The position numbers and the translations under genes are program-made. Under the pieces are notes generated by a model, which did not search any database, was not told the DNA's origin, and saw only the letters and a program-made list of their open reading frames with translations. From the NCBI RefSeq assembly GCF_003333265.1, contig NZ_QOLB01000130.1, positions 54,843 to 118,842 of the forward strand: a stretch of DNA of 64,000 nt. Direction: 5' to 3'. Shown here piece after piece: positions 29,079 to 39,400 of the stretch. Source of the stretch: Candidatus Halocynthiibacter alkanivorans. GTDB taxonomy: Bacteria; Pseudomonadota; Alphaproteobacteria; Rhodobacterales; Rhodobacteraceae. The stretch's first letter is position 1. Each line of letters starts with the position of its first letter.

Positions 29079-29911
29079 GTGATGTGAAAATTCCGCTGGC
29101 TGGCGTGATCGGGTCGCCGGTGGCCCATTCCAAGTCACCGGCTTTGCACGGGGCCTGGTTGAAACGCTACGGTATTGCCGGCCATTATGTGCCGCTTGAT
29201 ATTGCCCAGGGCGACCTGGCCGAAGCGTTGCAACTGCTGCCCAAAATGGGTTTTGTCGGGGTGAATGTCACTATTCCGCACAAAGAAACTGTTTTGGCGC
29301 TGGCGGATATTGTCACCGACCGGGCGTCGTTGATTGGTGCGGCGAACACCCTGATTTTCCGCAAAGACGGCAAGATTCACGCCGATAATACCGATGGGTA
29401 CGGATTTATCGAAAATCTGCGTGTTGGCGCGCCAGGCTGGAAGCCGCCGGCCGGACCTGCGGCGGTGATTGGCGCCGGGGGGGCCGCACGGGCGGTTCTG
29501 GCCTCACTGCTGGATGTGGGGGTGAAAGAAGTCCGTATTGCCAACCGCACCCGGGCCCGCGCCGAAGCGCTGCAGACGGAGTTTGGCAACCGGGTCAAAG
29601 TCTATGACTGGGTGCACGCCGGCAATATGATGGAGGGCGCCGCGACGGTGGTGAACACCACCTCGCTGGGCATGGTGGGCAAACCGGACTTCCGGGTGCC
29701 GCTGGACGGGCTGGAAGCGGATGCGGTGGTCACGGATCTGGTCTATGCGCCGCTGCGCACGGCGTTTTTGCAAAAAGCGGAAGAGATGGGCTGCGTTACG
29801 GTGGACGGGCTGGGCATGTTACTGCACCAGGCGGTGCCGGGGTTTGAACGCTGGTTCGGTCAGCGGCCGGAAGTGGACGACGAGCTGCGCCAGCTGGTGC
29901 TGAACGCATGA
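29075..29911 (+). CDS. aroE: Shikimate dehydrogenase
   Basis: The 278-residue enzyme reduces 3-dehydroshikimate with NADPH in aromatic amino acid synthesis. Substrate-site motifs SPVAHSKSPALHG and NVTIPHKE, and the nucleotide-binding GAGGAARAVL are present. The start overlaps maf (ATGA) and the end overlaps coaE (ATGA). Confidence 0.97.
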   Translation: MSDVKIPLAGVIGSPVAHSKSPALHGAWLKRYGIAGHYVPLDIAQGDLAEALQLLPKMGFVGVNVTIPHKETVLALADIVTDRASLIGAANTLIFRKDGKIHADNTDGYGFIENLRVGAPGWKPPAGPAAVIGAGGAARAVLASLLDVGVKEVRIANRTRARAEALQTEFGNRVKVYDWVHAGNMMEGAATVVNTTSLGMVGKPDFRVPLDGLEADAVVTDLVYAPLRTAFLQKAEEMGCVTVDGLGMLLHQAVPGFERWFGQRPEVDDELRQLVLNA

Positions 29912-30504
29912 AAAAGCCGTTCCTGATTGGTCTGACCGGATCGATCGGTATGGGTAAATCCACCACCGCCGCAATGTTTGTACGCCAAAGCTGCGACCTC
30001 TGGGACGCGGATGCGGCGGTGCACCGGCTTTATGGGCCGGGCGGCGCTGCGGTGGCCCCCATTGGCGCGCTGCACCCGGCGGCGGTGGTGGGGGGTATGG
30101 TGTCACGCGCGGCGCTGAAGAGCTGGATCGCCATGGACAAAGGCGCCCTGCCCCGGATTGAAGCCGTGGTGCATCCTTTGGTGGCACGCGACCGGGCGGA
30201 TTACATTGCTCACAGCCAGGCTGATATCGTGGTTCTGGATATTCCGCTGCTGTTTGAGACCGGAGCCGCGGCGCAGATGGATGCGGTGGTGGTGGTCACA
30301 GCGCCTGCGGATCTGCAACGGGCGCGTGTGCTGGCACGGCCGGGCATGACTCAGGCGCATTTCGACACTATTGCCGCCAAACAGATGGCAGATGTCGACA
30401 AACGGGCGCGGGCCGATTACGTGATTGAAACCACGTCTGTGGTGGCCGCTGAGGCGGCAGTTGCTGAAGTGCTGGTCCAGATCAGAAAGAAACTCCATGC
30501 GTGA
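29908..30504 (+). CDS. coaE: Dephospho-CoA kinase
   Basis: A 198-residue kinase for the last step of CoA synthesis. The P-loop GLTGSIGMGKSTT is at residues 8-20, followed by DADAAVHRLY and VVLDIPLLFETG. It overlaps aroE by four bases and dnaQ by eight. Confidence 0.96.
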   Translation: MKKPFLIGLTGSIGMGKSTTAAMFVRQSCDLWDADAAVHRLYGPGGAAVAPIGALHPAAVVGGMVSRAALKSWIAMDKGALPRIEAVVHPLVARDRADYIAHSQADIVVLDIPLLFETGAAAQMDAVVVVTAPADLQRARVLARPGMTQAHFDTIAAKQMADVDKRARADYVIETTSVVAAEAAVAEVLVQIRKKLHA

Positions 30505-31189
30505 AATCGTGCTTGATACCGAAACCACCGGCTTTGAGCCTGAGGACGGCGACCGCATCGTCGAAATCGGTGCGGTGGAGCTTTTGAACCACATGCCGAC
30601 CGGCGAGACGTTTCATGTCTATATCGACCCGCAGCGACCGATGCCCAAAGACGCGTTTGAAGTGCATGGGCTGGGCGATGACTTTTTGCGCGGTAAGCCA
30701 AAATTCACCGAGGTGGCGCAGGGGTTTCTGGATTTTGTCGGCGACAGCACCATGGTGATCCATAACGCCGCCTTTGACATGAAATTCCTCAACGCGGAGC
30801 TGCGCTGGTCGGGGCTGCCGCAATTGCCGATGAAACAGGCGCTGGACACGCTGGCGATCGCGCGCAAACGCTTTCCGGGGTCACCGGCCTCGCTGGACGC
30901 TCTGTGCCGGCGTTTTGGCATAGATAACTCGAGCCGCACCCTGCACGGCGCACTGCTTGACAGTGAAATTCTGGCAGAGGTCTATCTGGAGTTGATCGGC
31001 GGGCGGCAGCCGGATTTTGGCCTGTCTTCCGGTGGCACAGATACGGTGGAAGATGCGCAGGACGCCTGGCGGCCGGGCAAACGGGAGCAGGCATTGCCGT
31101 CACGTCTCACCGCAGAAGAACGTGCCGCCCATCAGGAGTTTGTCCAAAAGATGGGCGACGACGCGTTGTGGAATAAGCTGAAAGCTTAG
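30497..31189 (+). CDS. dnaQ: DNA polymerase III epsilon subunit
   Basis: The 230-residue proofreading 3'-5' exonuclease carries ExoI VLDTETTGFEPEDGDRI with the metal-binding Asp and Glu, ExoII VIHNAAFDMKFLN, and ExoIII near RTLHGALLDSEIL. The start overlaps coaE by eight bases. It ends four bases into the convergent secB. Confidence 0.97.
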   Translation: MREIVLDTETTGFEPEDGDRIVEIGAVELLNHMPTGETFHVYIDPQRPMPKDAFEVHGLGDDFLRGKPKFTEVAQGFLDFVGDSTMVIHNAAFDMKFLNAELRWSGLPQLPMKQALDTLAIARKRFPGSPASLDALCRRFGIDNSSRTLHGALLDSEILAEVYLELIGGRQPDFGLSSGGTDTVEDAQDAWRPGKREQALPSRLTAEERAAHQEFVQKMGDDALWNKLKA

Positions 31190-31692
31190 TTTGGCTTGGC
31201 GTCGCCCTTCTGGGCTTCCATGCGGCGGGCCAGATCCTGGCGGTAGAGTGCAACAAAATCGACATTGTCGAGATTCAGCGGCGGGAAACCGCCGTCACGG
31301 GTGATGTCATGCACAATGCGCCGCACAAACGGGAACAGCATGCGCGGGCATTCGATCAGCAGGAACGGGTGCATCTGATCTTCAGGCACGTTTTCGACGT
31401 GGAAAATACCGGCATAGTCCAGTTCCAGCAGGAACAGGGTTTCGCCGCTTTCCTTAGATTCAGATTTAACCTCGAATTTGGTCGAGATTTCATACTGATG
31501 ATCAACGCTGCGTTTTTTCGCATCCAGCGCAACTTTTACCGAAACATTGGGCTGAACGTCGCCGGAGACGCCTTTTTGAGCCACAATATTTTCAAAAGAC
31601 ATGTCGCGAATGAATTGACCCAGGACCTGCATTTTTACGGGTGTGGGGACGTCTGCCGCTTCTGGGGCTTTGGTTTCGCCGGTCTCGGCCAT
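31186..31692 (-). CDS. secB: Protein-export chaperone SecB
   Basis: The 168-residue tetrameric chaperone keeps preproteins unfolded for SecA. It contains the family core IRDMSFENI, LLEL-YAGIF and CPRMLFPFVRRIVHDITRDGG. Located 60 bases downstream of fxsA on the same strand, convergent with dnaQ. Confidence 0.96.
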   Translation of the reverse strand: MAETGETKAPEAADVPTPVKMQVLGQFIRDMSFENIVAQKGVSGDVQPNVSVKVALDAKKRSVDHQYEISTKFEVKSESKESGETLFLLELDYAGIFHVENVPEDQMHPFLLIECPRMLFPFVRRIVHDITRDGGFPPLNLDNVDFVALYRQDLARRMEAQKGDAKPN

Positions 31693-31752
31693 GGAACTCT
31701 CCTGCTTTCAAATATTCTTTCGCAAACTCTGTATCAGGTCAGGCGGGCTGCC

Positions 31753-32310
31753 TCAATGCCTGGTCCAGCCGGAGCGGTTTTCACCGATCCCGGCGCCGAG
31801 CTCACCGTTGGAATTTGACGGGGCATCGGAGTCGGGATCTTCGTCCTGCCAATCGCCCTCGATCACATCTTCGTGTGTGGTATGCTGGCTGTGCCCACCT
31901 TGCCCACCGGGCCGGCGATGGGTCTGGGAATCTTGCATTGTTACATGGCTGCGAAAGCCCTGCACCTTAATGCGGCTACGCAAATAATTGAACAAAAACA
32001 ACCGGAAAGCGGGGATCAAAAGTGCAAATCCGACCGCGTCGGTGAAAAAACCAGGCGTCAGAAGCAGCGCGCCGGAAAACAGGATCATTGCGCCATCCGC
32101 CAGCGCCCGCGTCGGGTCACCGCGGCCGGCAAAAGAGCTGCGCAGTTCGTTTAAGGCCATCAAACCCTGGCTGCGCACCAGCCAGGTGCCCAGCACAGCC
32201 GTCAAAATCACCACCCCCAGGGTGGGCCAGAGCCCGATCAGCCCGCCGACCTGGACAAACAGGCCGATCTCAACCAGCGGAATTGTCAGAAAGAGAAGAA
32301 AAATCCACAT
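31753..32310 (-). CDS. fxsA: FxsA-family membrane protein
   Basis: A 185-residue membrane protein with hydrophobic segments near residues 1-20, 25-45 and 70-105 and a long polar tail. MWIFLLFLTIPLVEIGLFVQVGG and the stretch around LLLTPGFFTDAVG are typical of FxsA, whose overexpression relieves F-exclusion of phage T7 in E. coli; the native role is not known. Divergent from the TimA gene. Confidence 0.9.
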   Translation of the reverse strand: MWIFLLFLTIPLVEIGLFVQVGGLIGLWPTLGVVILTAVLGTWLVRSQGLMALNELRSSFAGRGDPTRALADGAMILFSGALLLTPGFFTDAVGFALLIPAFRLFLFNYLRSRIKVQGFRSHVTMQDSQTHRRPGGQGGHSQHTTHEDVIEGDWQDEDPDSDAPSNSNGELGAGIGENRSGWTRH

Positions 32311-32421
32311 ATTGTACCTCAGACTCTGTCAGTTTTGGAGCGGTGGACTTGATGCCCGCCCTGCCCTACATATGTGCTGAAGGTGCCCTTTGCCATATGC
32401 CTGCCCTGAAAAGAGGTTCTG

Positions 32422-33090
32422 ATGAATTCTGCCGTTATACAGCTACTGGTTCTTGCCGGTATTGCCGTGTTTATGATTTTAAAGCTGAAAGATGTGCTTG
32501 GAACCCGGGACGGGTATGAAAACCCGCCCAGATCCCTGCCCGGCCATGCCAGTGAAGCGGAAAAAAACCGCGCCAAATTTGAAGTGATTGATGGCGGCCC
32601 TGACCGCGATATTACCGACCACGTGGGCGAAGACAGCGATGCTGCCCAGGCGCTGGCAAAAATGAAAAAGGCCGAGCCGTCTTTTTCGGTCAGCGAATTT
32701 CTGCAAGGCGCCAGCGGTGCTTATGAAATGATCCTGATGGCGTTTGAACGCGGTGATCTGGACCAGGTGCGCGGCTTTGTCTCCGACGAGGTCTATGATG
32801 CGTTTGATTCGGTGGTGCAGCAGCGCACTGAAAACGGCATCACCATTGAAGCCGAATTTATCGGCGTGCGCGAGCTGGCGCTGCATGGGGCCAGTTTTGA
32901 CGACGAGACCGGTACCGGCGAAGTGTCGGTGCGTTTCCTGTGTGAGCTGACCTCTGTTGTGCGCGACAAAGGTGGTGATATCATCGAAGGGGATGCCAGC
33001 CATGCCAAGCGCCAGAAAGACACCTGGACATTTGGCCGGGTGATGGGTGCGGACGATCCCAACTGGCAACTTGTTGCGACCGCTGAATAA
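32422..33090 (+). CDS. TimA/Tim44-domain protein
   Basis: A 222-residue protein with an N-terminal membrane anchor (IQLLVLAGIAVFMILKLKDVLGTRDGYENPP) and a C-terminal Tim44-like domain (SEFLQGASGAYEMILMAFERGDLDQVRGFVSD). Alphaproteobacterial TimA is the homologue of mitochondrial Tim44 and is thought to act in membrane-protein handling; its bacterial role is not settled. Divergent from fxsA, followed by an intrinsic terminator. Confidence 0.9.
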   Translation: MNSAVIQLLVLAGIAVFMILKLKDVLGTRDGYENPPRSLPGHASEAEKNRAKFEVIDGGPDRDITDHVGEDSDAAQALAKMKKAEPSFSVSEFLQGASGAYEMILMAFERGDLDQVRGFVSDEVYDAFDSVVQQRTENGITIEAEFIGVRELALHGASFDDETGTGEVSVRFLCELTSVVRDKGGDIIEGDASHAKRQKDTWTFGRVMGADDPNWQLVATAE

Positions 33091-33144
33091 TGCAGTGCCA
33101 CCGGCGGAGGATACTGGCGGTGGCGCCTGTTGCGTTGTCTGATC

Positions 33145-33167
33145 CGGGGGCTGCGGCCCCCGTTTTT
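33145..33167 (+). terminator. Intrinsic terminator after the TimA gene
   Basis: CGGGGG pairs with CCCCCG across a six-base loop, followed by TTTTT. It lies 55 bases after the TimA stop and before the Smr gene, so the latter needs read-through or its own promoter. Confidence 0.75.
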
Positions 33168-33211
33168 CTGGCGTCAGATTCTGGCGTTTCGGCTCTGCCA
33201 GGAGCGTCGCT

Positions 33212-33838
33212 GTGAGACGCAAAAAACGCCTGTTAAAACCCGATGAGATCGCGCTCTGGGACAAGGTGCGCGAAACCGCCGTGCCGTTGCGCCCGGAACG
33301 GGTGATCTCCGCCGGGGTTGAACGCGCTGTGATGGGCGAAACTGAAATCCGCGCGGACGTCCAGGGCGTGGACGCGAAAAACCTGATGCCGGAGAGCTTT
33401 GCCCCGTTTGAAATCGGTTCTGGTGCCGCCAGAAAACAGCCAGGACACAATTTAAGCCCGGGCATTGGCGCGCGTCTTAAGGGCCAGGCGTTGGCGATGG
33501 ACCATAAAAAACACGGCAAAATGACCCGGGGCAAACTTGCGCCCGAAGCGCGCATTGACCTGCACGGTATGACATTGAATGAGGCGCATCCGGCGCTGAC
33601 CGGCTTTATTCTCTCGGCCTGGACGCGCGGTTTGCGTCTGGTGCTGGTGATCACCGGCAAAGGCAAACAGCGCGATGAGGGCGGGCCGATCCCGGTGCGT
33701 TTTGGCGTGTTGAAAAACCAGGTGCCGAACTGGCTGCACATGGCGCCGCTGAAACCGCTGGTGCTGCAGATCGATGAGGCGCATCTGAAACACGGCGGCA
33801 CCGGCGCCTATTATGTTTATCTGCGGCGCAACCGGTAA
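33212..33838 (+). CDS. Smr-domain protein
   Basis: A 208-residue protein whose C-terminal half is a Smr domain (RIDLHGMTLNEA, LVLVITGKGKQRDEGG, KHGGTGAYYVYLRR). Stand-alone Smr proteins bind or nick nucleic acids, but the substrate is unknown. The start is a GTG at 33212 with AGGAG seven bases upstream. It ends just before a hairpin terminator. Confidence 0.9.
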   Translation: MRRKKRLLKPDEIALWDKVRETAVPLRPERVISAGVERAVMGETEIRADVQGVDAKNLMPESFAPFEIGSGAARKQPGHNLSPGIGARLKGQALAMDHKKHGKMTRGKLAPEARIDLHGMTLNEAHPALTGFILSAWTRGLRLVLVITGKGKQRDEGGPIPVRFGVLKNQVPNWLHMAPLKPLVLQIDEAHLKHGGTGAYYVYLRRNR

Positions 33839-33854
33839 GTCTGACGCTGTATCG

Positions 33855-33883
33855 AAAAAGGGGCGCAGTTAACGCCCCTTTTG
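33855..33883. terminator. Intrinsic terminator after the Smr gene
   Basis: AAAAGGGGCG pairs with CGCCCCTTTT around a seven-base loop. The symmetric A and T flanks could stop transcription from both sides. A second hairpin, TTGGGGC with GCCCCAA at 33933-33960, follows hslU but lacks a T tract. Confidence 0.8.
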
Positions 33884-33970
33884 TATGCCAGCCAACTTTT
33901 GTCCGGCGCTGTGTATTTTCCGTGAGATCAAGTTGGGGCGCGCCAGGCGCCCTGCCCCAACGGCTTCAGT

Positions 33971-35278
33971 TCACAGCATGTAGCGGCTGATGTCGGTGGA
34001 TTTTGTCAGCTCACCCAGATGGGCTTTGACGAATTCCGCGTCCACCGTGACCGCGTCGCCGCTGCGGTCGGGCGCGGTAAAGGACAGCTCCTCAAACACC
34101 CGTTCCAGCACGGTATAAAGCCGTCTTGCACCAATGTTTTCAACGCTTTGATTGACCTCAGCCGCGATATGGGCCAGCGCCCGGATGCCGTCGGGAGTAA
34201 AGTCCACCGTCACCTCTTCGGTCTGCATCAGCGCGGTATATTGCAGGGTCAGCGCATTGTCGGTCTCGGTCAGGATGCGGACAAAATCATCTTCCGTCAG
34301 CGCGCGCAATTCGACCCGGATCGGCAACCGGCCCTGCAGTTCGGGCAGCAGGTCGGAGGGTTTGGCGATGTGAAAGGCGCCCGACGCGATGAACAGGATA
34401 TGGTCGGTTTTCACCGTGCCGTGTTTGGTGGAAACACTGGTGCCCTCGATCAGCGGCAACAGATCGCGCTGCACGCCTTCGCGGGACACGTCAGCGCCGC
34501 GGGCGTCTGAACGGGCACAGACCTTGTCGATCTCGTCGAGAAAGACGATGCCGTTCTGTTCCACCGCTTCAATCGCGGCGCGGGTGACGGTCTCATCATC
34601 CAGCAGCTTGTCGGCCTCTTCCGAGATCAACATCTCGTAACTGGCTGCAACAGTTAGTTTTTTTCGCGTGGTACGACCGCCCATCGCTTTGCCAAGCATG
34701 TCGCCGAGGTTCATCATCCCCATCGAGTTTCCGGGCTGACCCGGCATGTCAAACATCGACATCGGATTGGAGGTGTCGGCAATGTCGAGCTCAATTATAG
34801 TGTCGTCCAACTCGCCGCTTTTCAGCTTGCGGCGGAACATGTCGCGGGTCTGTTCGCGTGCGTCCTTGCCGGCAATGGCCTCCAGCACCCGGGTTTCGGC
34901 GGCGTCATGGGCGCGGGCTTTCACGTCTTCGCGCATTTGTTCGCGCGTCGTCAGGATAGCGCTCTCGACCAGGTCGCGGATGATCTGTTCCACATCGCGG
35001 CCAACATAACCGACCTCGGTGAATTTGGTGGCTTCGACTTTCAGGAACGGCGCACGTGCCAGTTTCGCCAGCCGGCGCGAGATTTCGGTTTTGCCAACGC
35101 CGGTGGGGCCGATCATCAGGATATTTTTCGGATAGACCTCGTCGCGCAGGTCATCGGGCAGTTGTTTGCGGCGCCAACGGTTGCGCAGCGCCACCGCAAC
35201 GGCGCGTTTGGCGTCATTCTGGCCGATGATGAAACGGTCGAGTTCAGAAACGATTTCGCGCGGGGTCAGGTCAGTCAT
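33971..35278 (-). CDS. hslU: ATP-dependent protease ATPase subunit HslU
   Basis: The 435-residue AAA+ unfoldase pairs with HslV. It has [20 protein letters not shown], Walker [10 protein letters not shown] (residues 57-65), the pore segment [10 protein letters not shown] and the C-terminal SRYML tail that inserts into HslV. It overlaps hslV by four bases. Confidence 0.98.
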   Translation of the reverse strand: MTDLTPREIVSELDRFIIGQNDAKRAVAVALRNRWRRKQLPDDLRDEVYPKNILMIGPTGVGKTEISRRLAKLARAPFLKVEATKFTEVGYVGRDVEQIIRDLVESAILTTREQMREDVKARAHDAAETRVLEAIAGKDAREQTRDMFRRKLKSGELDDTIIELDIADTSNPMSMFDMPGQPGNSMGMMNLGDMLGKAMGGRTTRKKLTVAASYEMLISEEADKLLDDETVTRAAIEAVEQNGIVFLDEIDKVCARSDARGADVSREGVQRDLLPLIEGTSVSTKHGTVKTDHILFIASGAFHIAKPSDLLPELQGRLPIRVELRALTEDDFVRILTETDNALTLQYTALMQTEEVTVDFTPDGIRALAHIAAEVNQSVENIGARRLYTVLERVFEELSFTAPDRSGDAVTVDAEFVKAHLGELTKSTDISRYML

Positions 35279-35832
35279 TTTGCAATCTTTTCTACGGTCA
35301 GCTTGCCGTTGGTATAGACACAGATGTCGGCGGCGATGGCCATGGCTTTGCGGGCGATGGTTTCGGCGTCCTGATCGGTTTCAAACAGGCCACGCGCCGC
35401 CGCCAGGGCAAAATTACCGCCGGATCCGATCGCGGCGACATCATTTTCAGGCTCAAGCACGTCGCCGGCGCCGGTGATCACCAGCAGCGTGTCGCCATCG
35501 GTGACGATCAGCATTGCTTCCAGTTTCTGCAGATATTTGTCGGTGCGCCAGTCTTTGGCCAGTTCAACCGAGGCGCGGGCAAGCTGGCCCGGGGTGGCTT
35601 CAAGCTTGCTTTCCAGCCGTTCCAGCAGGGTGAACGCATCGGCGGTGGAGCCGGCAAAACCTGCCACGACCTCATAGCCGCCGGGGCTGAGGCGACGCAC
35701 TTTTCGCGCGGTGCCTTTGATCACGGTCTGGCCAAGGCTGACCTGACCGTCACCGGCGATGACCACCTCATTGCCTTTGCGCACCCCGATAATCGTGGTG
35801 CCGTGCCATCCTGGGAATTGATCGTCTGCCAT
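35275..35832 (-). CDS. hslV: ATP-dependent protease peptidase subunit HslV
   Basis: A 185-residue threonine peptidase. The catalytic threonine is at residue 12 in GWHGTTIIG, exposed after removal of the leader, and GDGQVSLG and RKVRRL follow as in other HslV. It precedes hslU with a four-base overlap (ATGA). Confidence 0.97.
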   Translation of the reverse strand: MADDQFPGWHGTTIIGVRKGNEVVIAGDGQVSLGQTVIKGTARKVRRLSPGGYEVVAGFAGSTADAFTLLERLESKLEATPGQLARASVELAKDWRTDKYLQKLEAMLIVTDGDTLLVITGAGDVLEPENDVAAIGSGGNFALAAARGLFETDQDAETIARKAMAIAADICVYTNGKLTVEKIAK

Positions 35833-35914
35833 TGCCGGGCTCCTGCTGTTGTGCTGTGAATATGGACATTGCGCGCGAGATTAACAAGCGCAGGGCCGTC
35901 ACAGGGCAGGCATA

Positions 35915-35942
35915 AAAAAGGCGCCCGGTGAAGCGCCTTTTT
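35915..35942 (-). terminator. Intrinsic terminator of trxA
   Basis: On the minus strand AAAAAGGCGC pairs with GCGCCTTTTT, followed by further T residues. It lies about 20 bases after the trxA stop. Confidence 0.85.
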
Positions 35943-35964
35943 ACGTTTACCAATAGGGGTAGCC

Positions 35965-36285
35965 TCAGATCGATTCTTCGATCCAGGACTGCAGCGCGGC
36001 TTTGGGCGCGGCGCCGGTTTTGTTGGAGACAATGACGCCATCTTTGTACAGGAACAGGGCCGGAATGCCGCGCACACCGACTTCGGCCGGGGAATTCGGG
36101 TTTTCGTCCACGTTCACTTTGACGATTTTCACTTTGCCTTCCAGTTCATCGGAGAGTTCTTCCAGCGCCGGGCCGATTTGTTTACAGGGGCCACACCATT
36201 CGGCCCAGAAGTCGACAATGACGGGCAGGTTGGATTTTTTGACTTCGGCGTCAAAGGTGGCGTCAGTTACGGCGATTGTTGCCAT
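35965..36285 (-). CDS. trxA: Thioredoxin 1
   Basis: A 106-residue thioredoxin with the redox motif WCGPC (Cys31 and Cys34) and the cis-proline region VRGIPALF. It is a cytosolic disulfide reductase. AGGAA precedes the ATG. A 213-base gap separates it from addA, so it may have its own promoter. Confidence 0.97.
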   Translation of the reverse strand: MATIAVTDATFDAEVKKSNLPVIVDFWAEWCGPCKQIGPALEELSDELEGKVKIVKVNVDENPNSPAEVGVRGIPALFLYKDGVIVSNKTGAAPKAALQSWIEESI

Positions 36286-36498
36286 CAGGGTATTCCTTAA
36301 CAGAGGGTGCAGCAGGTTGCGTTGAGGGGAACCTAAGAACTGCTCCCGCTGAGGTCAAGTTGTGGTGGTGATCCGTTTGCGATCCTGCCGCAGATGAGGA
36401 CCGTGTTCTGCAACGGATCGGGAATTGCGGCGTCTGGTGCGGGCGCAGCGCGAAATCCGGACTTTCGTTTGTGGCTCAGCGACGCCGGTGGGTCGGCT

Positions 36499-39400
36499 CT
36501 ATATATCTATATATAGTGTCGCCCCCAACTCGTCCATCATCATACGGTAGTTGATTGGCATGAGTTCCGCATTCGCCGTCCACAAGATTGCGGCGCGGAT
36601 GTCGTGTTCCGGATAAATCTGAGACAGGGCGGTGACATAGGCCGCCATCTGCCGCAGCAGCCCGGCGGGGATGTCGCTGGCGGTTTCAGGCACCACGGCG
36701 TTGGTTTTGAAATCCACTACCAGGATGTGGTCTTTGTCGATGATCAGGCGGTCAATCACCCCGTGCAGGCGGCTTTTGCCGAGCGTGGCAGTGAAGGGCA
36801 CTTCGGCGAGTGTGCCGGCGGCAAAGAGGAATTGCAGATCCTGGTTGCACAGCACTTTGACAGCGTCTTGCAAAAGCTCTGCAGCCTCACTTTCTGTGGC
36901 GGCGTCTTCTCCAGCCGCAAGCAGGTCGCGGGCGATATTGTGCCAGCCGTCAGACGGGTAGGCGGGCAGGAATTCCAGCAGCCGGTGGATCTGGCGGCCG
37001 CGGCGTTTGGCGTCCTCCTCAGACAGGCCTTCGCCAGGCAGCGCTTTGGCACCGCCAAGATCCGAGGGCGACAGGGTATTGTCTGCGGTGAGAGGCGCCG
37101 GGGCGGAGGTTTGCGCCCAGGCGGGCAGGGGGGATTCGTTGATTTCTGGCTGGCGTGGGGCCAGCAGCGCGCCGGCGTGCCAGTCGCCATGGCTGAGTCG
37201 CAGTCCAAGTCCGCAATCAAAACTGTGGGCGCCGGCCCCGCGGGCGCGCAGCCCCTGTTCAATGATCGAATACCAGCTGTCCTCACCACTGCCGGTCTCG
37301 CCGGCAGCGCAGACGATCAGCCATTTTTCCGCCCTGGTCATCGCCACATAAAGCAGCCGGCGGCTTTCCTCCAGGTTGGCCTCTTTTTGCTGTAACAGAG
37401 CCGTTTTGATCGCCGGGGGGGCCTGGGTCTCGGCCTGTTTCCACACCGGCTGCCCCTCCGCGAGGGTGATCAGCTCATCGCCGGCGCGGGCACGGCGTTT
37501 CATGGTTTCGGGCAGGATAACAATCGGGGATTCAAGCCCTTTGGAGCCGTGCACCGTCATCACCCGGATCTGATCGCCGGCGCTGTCGAGCTGGCGTTTG
37601 ACCTCAACGTCATCGGTTTCCAGCCAGCTGAGAAAGCCGGTCAGGCTGGGCACATCAGAACGTTCATAAGACAGCGCCTGGGCCAGCAGCACATCGACAC
37701 CGTCTTCGGCCTCTGAGCCAAGCCGGGCGATGATATTGCGCCGGCCGTCATGGCGGGTGAGGATGCGCTCAATCAGGTCATAGGGGCGCAGGAAATCGGC
37801 GCTGTCACGCAGGTCCTGCAGCATGGCGACGGTTTTGGGCCATTCGTCCTGACGCCGCTTTAACGCCGGCCAGAGTTGGGTCTCGTGCCGGCTGTGGGCG
37901 AGATTGTAGAGCTGCGCCTCATCCCAGCCGAGCAAGGGCGAACGCAGGGCCGCGGCCAGCGACAAGTCGTCATCTGAGGTGGCCAGAAACCCCAGCAGCG
38001 CCGCGATGTCGCGCACCGCCAGTTCGGCGGCCAGCTTAAGACGGTCAGCACCGGCGATGGGCAGTTCTGCTTTTTTACAGGCGCGGATAATCTCGGCAAA
38101 CAGGTCGGAACGGCGCTGCACCAGGATCAGAAAATCTCCCGGGGTGATCGGGCGGATTTCACCATTTCCGGCGGGAATAGTGCCTGTTTCGCACTGAATT
38201 TTGATTTCCGCCGCGATGTTTTCGGCGAGCCGTACATTGTGGTGGTGTTCCGAGGGCTGGTCGACCGGCTTGTGCCATTCACGGCTGGCCTCGGACTCGG
38301 TCTTTGGTTCGACCGGCCAGAGATCGACCCGGCCGGGCATGCCGTCGTGAAAGGCGATGTGGTTGGTATCGCCGCCAAGCCCGGTGCCGCCGGTCGCCTC
38401 AAAGGTGGTGTCCACCGTGCCCAATATCGCCAGCGAGGAGCGGAAGGAAAAGTCCAGTGACAGACGGTTCAGGGATTTTCCCATCGCCCCGAGCCGGGCG
38501 CCAAAAATATCGTGCATGCGGTCAAACGCTTCGGGATCGGCGCCCTGAAACGAGTAGATCGACTGTTTTTTATCCCCCACCACAAAAATGGTGCGTTCCA
38601 CATCCGGGCGCGCGCCCAGCCCTGAGGTGAACTCCTGGGCCAGCTGTTCCACCACCCGCCATTGCTGCGGGCTGGTATCCTGCGCCTCGTCGACCAGGAT
38701 GTGGTCGATGCCGCCATCAAGCCGGTAGAGCACCCATTGCGCCACCGCCGGGTCGGTCAGCAGATTGCGGGCCCGCAGGATCAGATCGTCAAAATCAAGC
38801 CGGCCGGCGCGCATTTTGCGATCGGCATAGGCGGGCAGGAATACATCGGCGAACTGATGCAGCGCCAGCGTTTTGCGCGCCGCCATCAGCCCAAGGCGCA
38901 GCGGCCTTGTGTCTTCCAGCCGTGCCATCAGATCATTGACCGCATCCAGCGTGTCGCCCAGCAGCAAGCGGGTGTCTTTGGCGGGAAAAGAGCCGATTTT
39001 AGCGCTGAACGGGCTTTTGGCGCCGGCGCCGGTCAGCATCAGGGATTCCAGCGCCTCCAGAGTTTTCAGATCGGGTGCTGAGAGGTCAAGAGCGGACAGT
39101 TTTGCGGCGTTTTCGGGATCTTTCTTGGTGCTGCTCTGCGACATTGCGGTGCTGAGGCTGCGGATCAGATCGGGCTCATTGCCGAGAAATACCGACGTAA
39201 GCACCATGGTCTCGTCAAACTGGTCCGGCAGCTCAAACCAGGACCAGATGGTGGCGGCATCTGCGGCCGGGCTCAGCGCCTCGCGGTGTTTCACCACCTG
39301 TTCGCTGAGCCCGCTGAAATCCTCGCCGGTATAAAACCGCGCCAGACCGTCAATCACCGCAACATCCGGCCCGTCGGCCATTTCTTCGATGATCTCTTCG

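Noticed and set aside
36499..36520. AT-only stretch as a promoter or unwinding element
   Set aside because: It is the 3' end of addA coding sequence (GATLYIDI) and isolated in GC-rich DNA.
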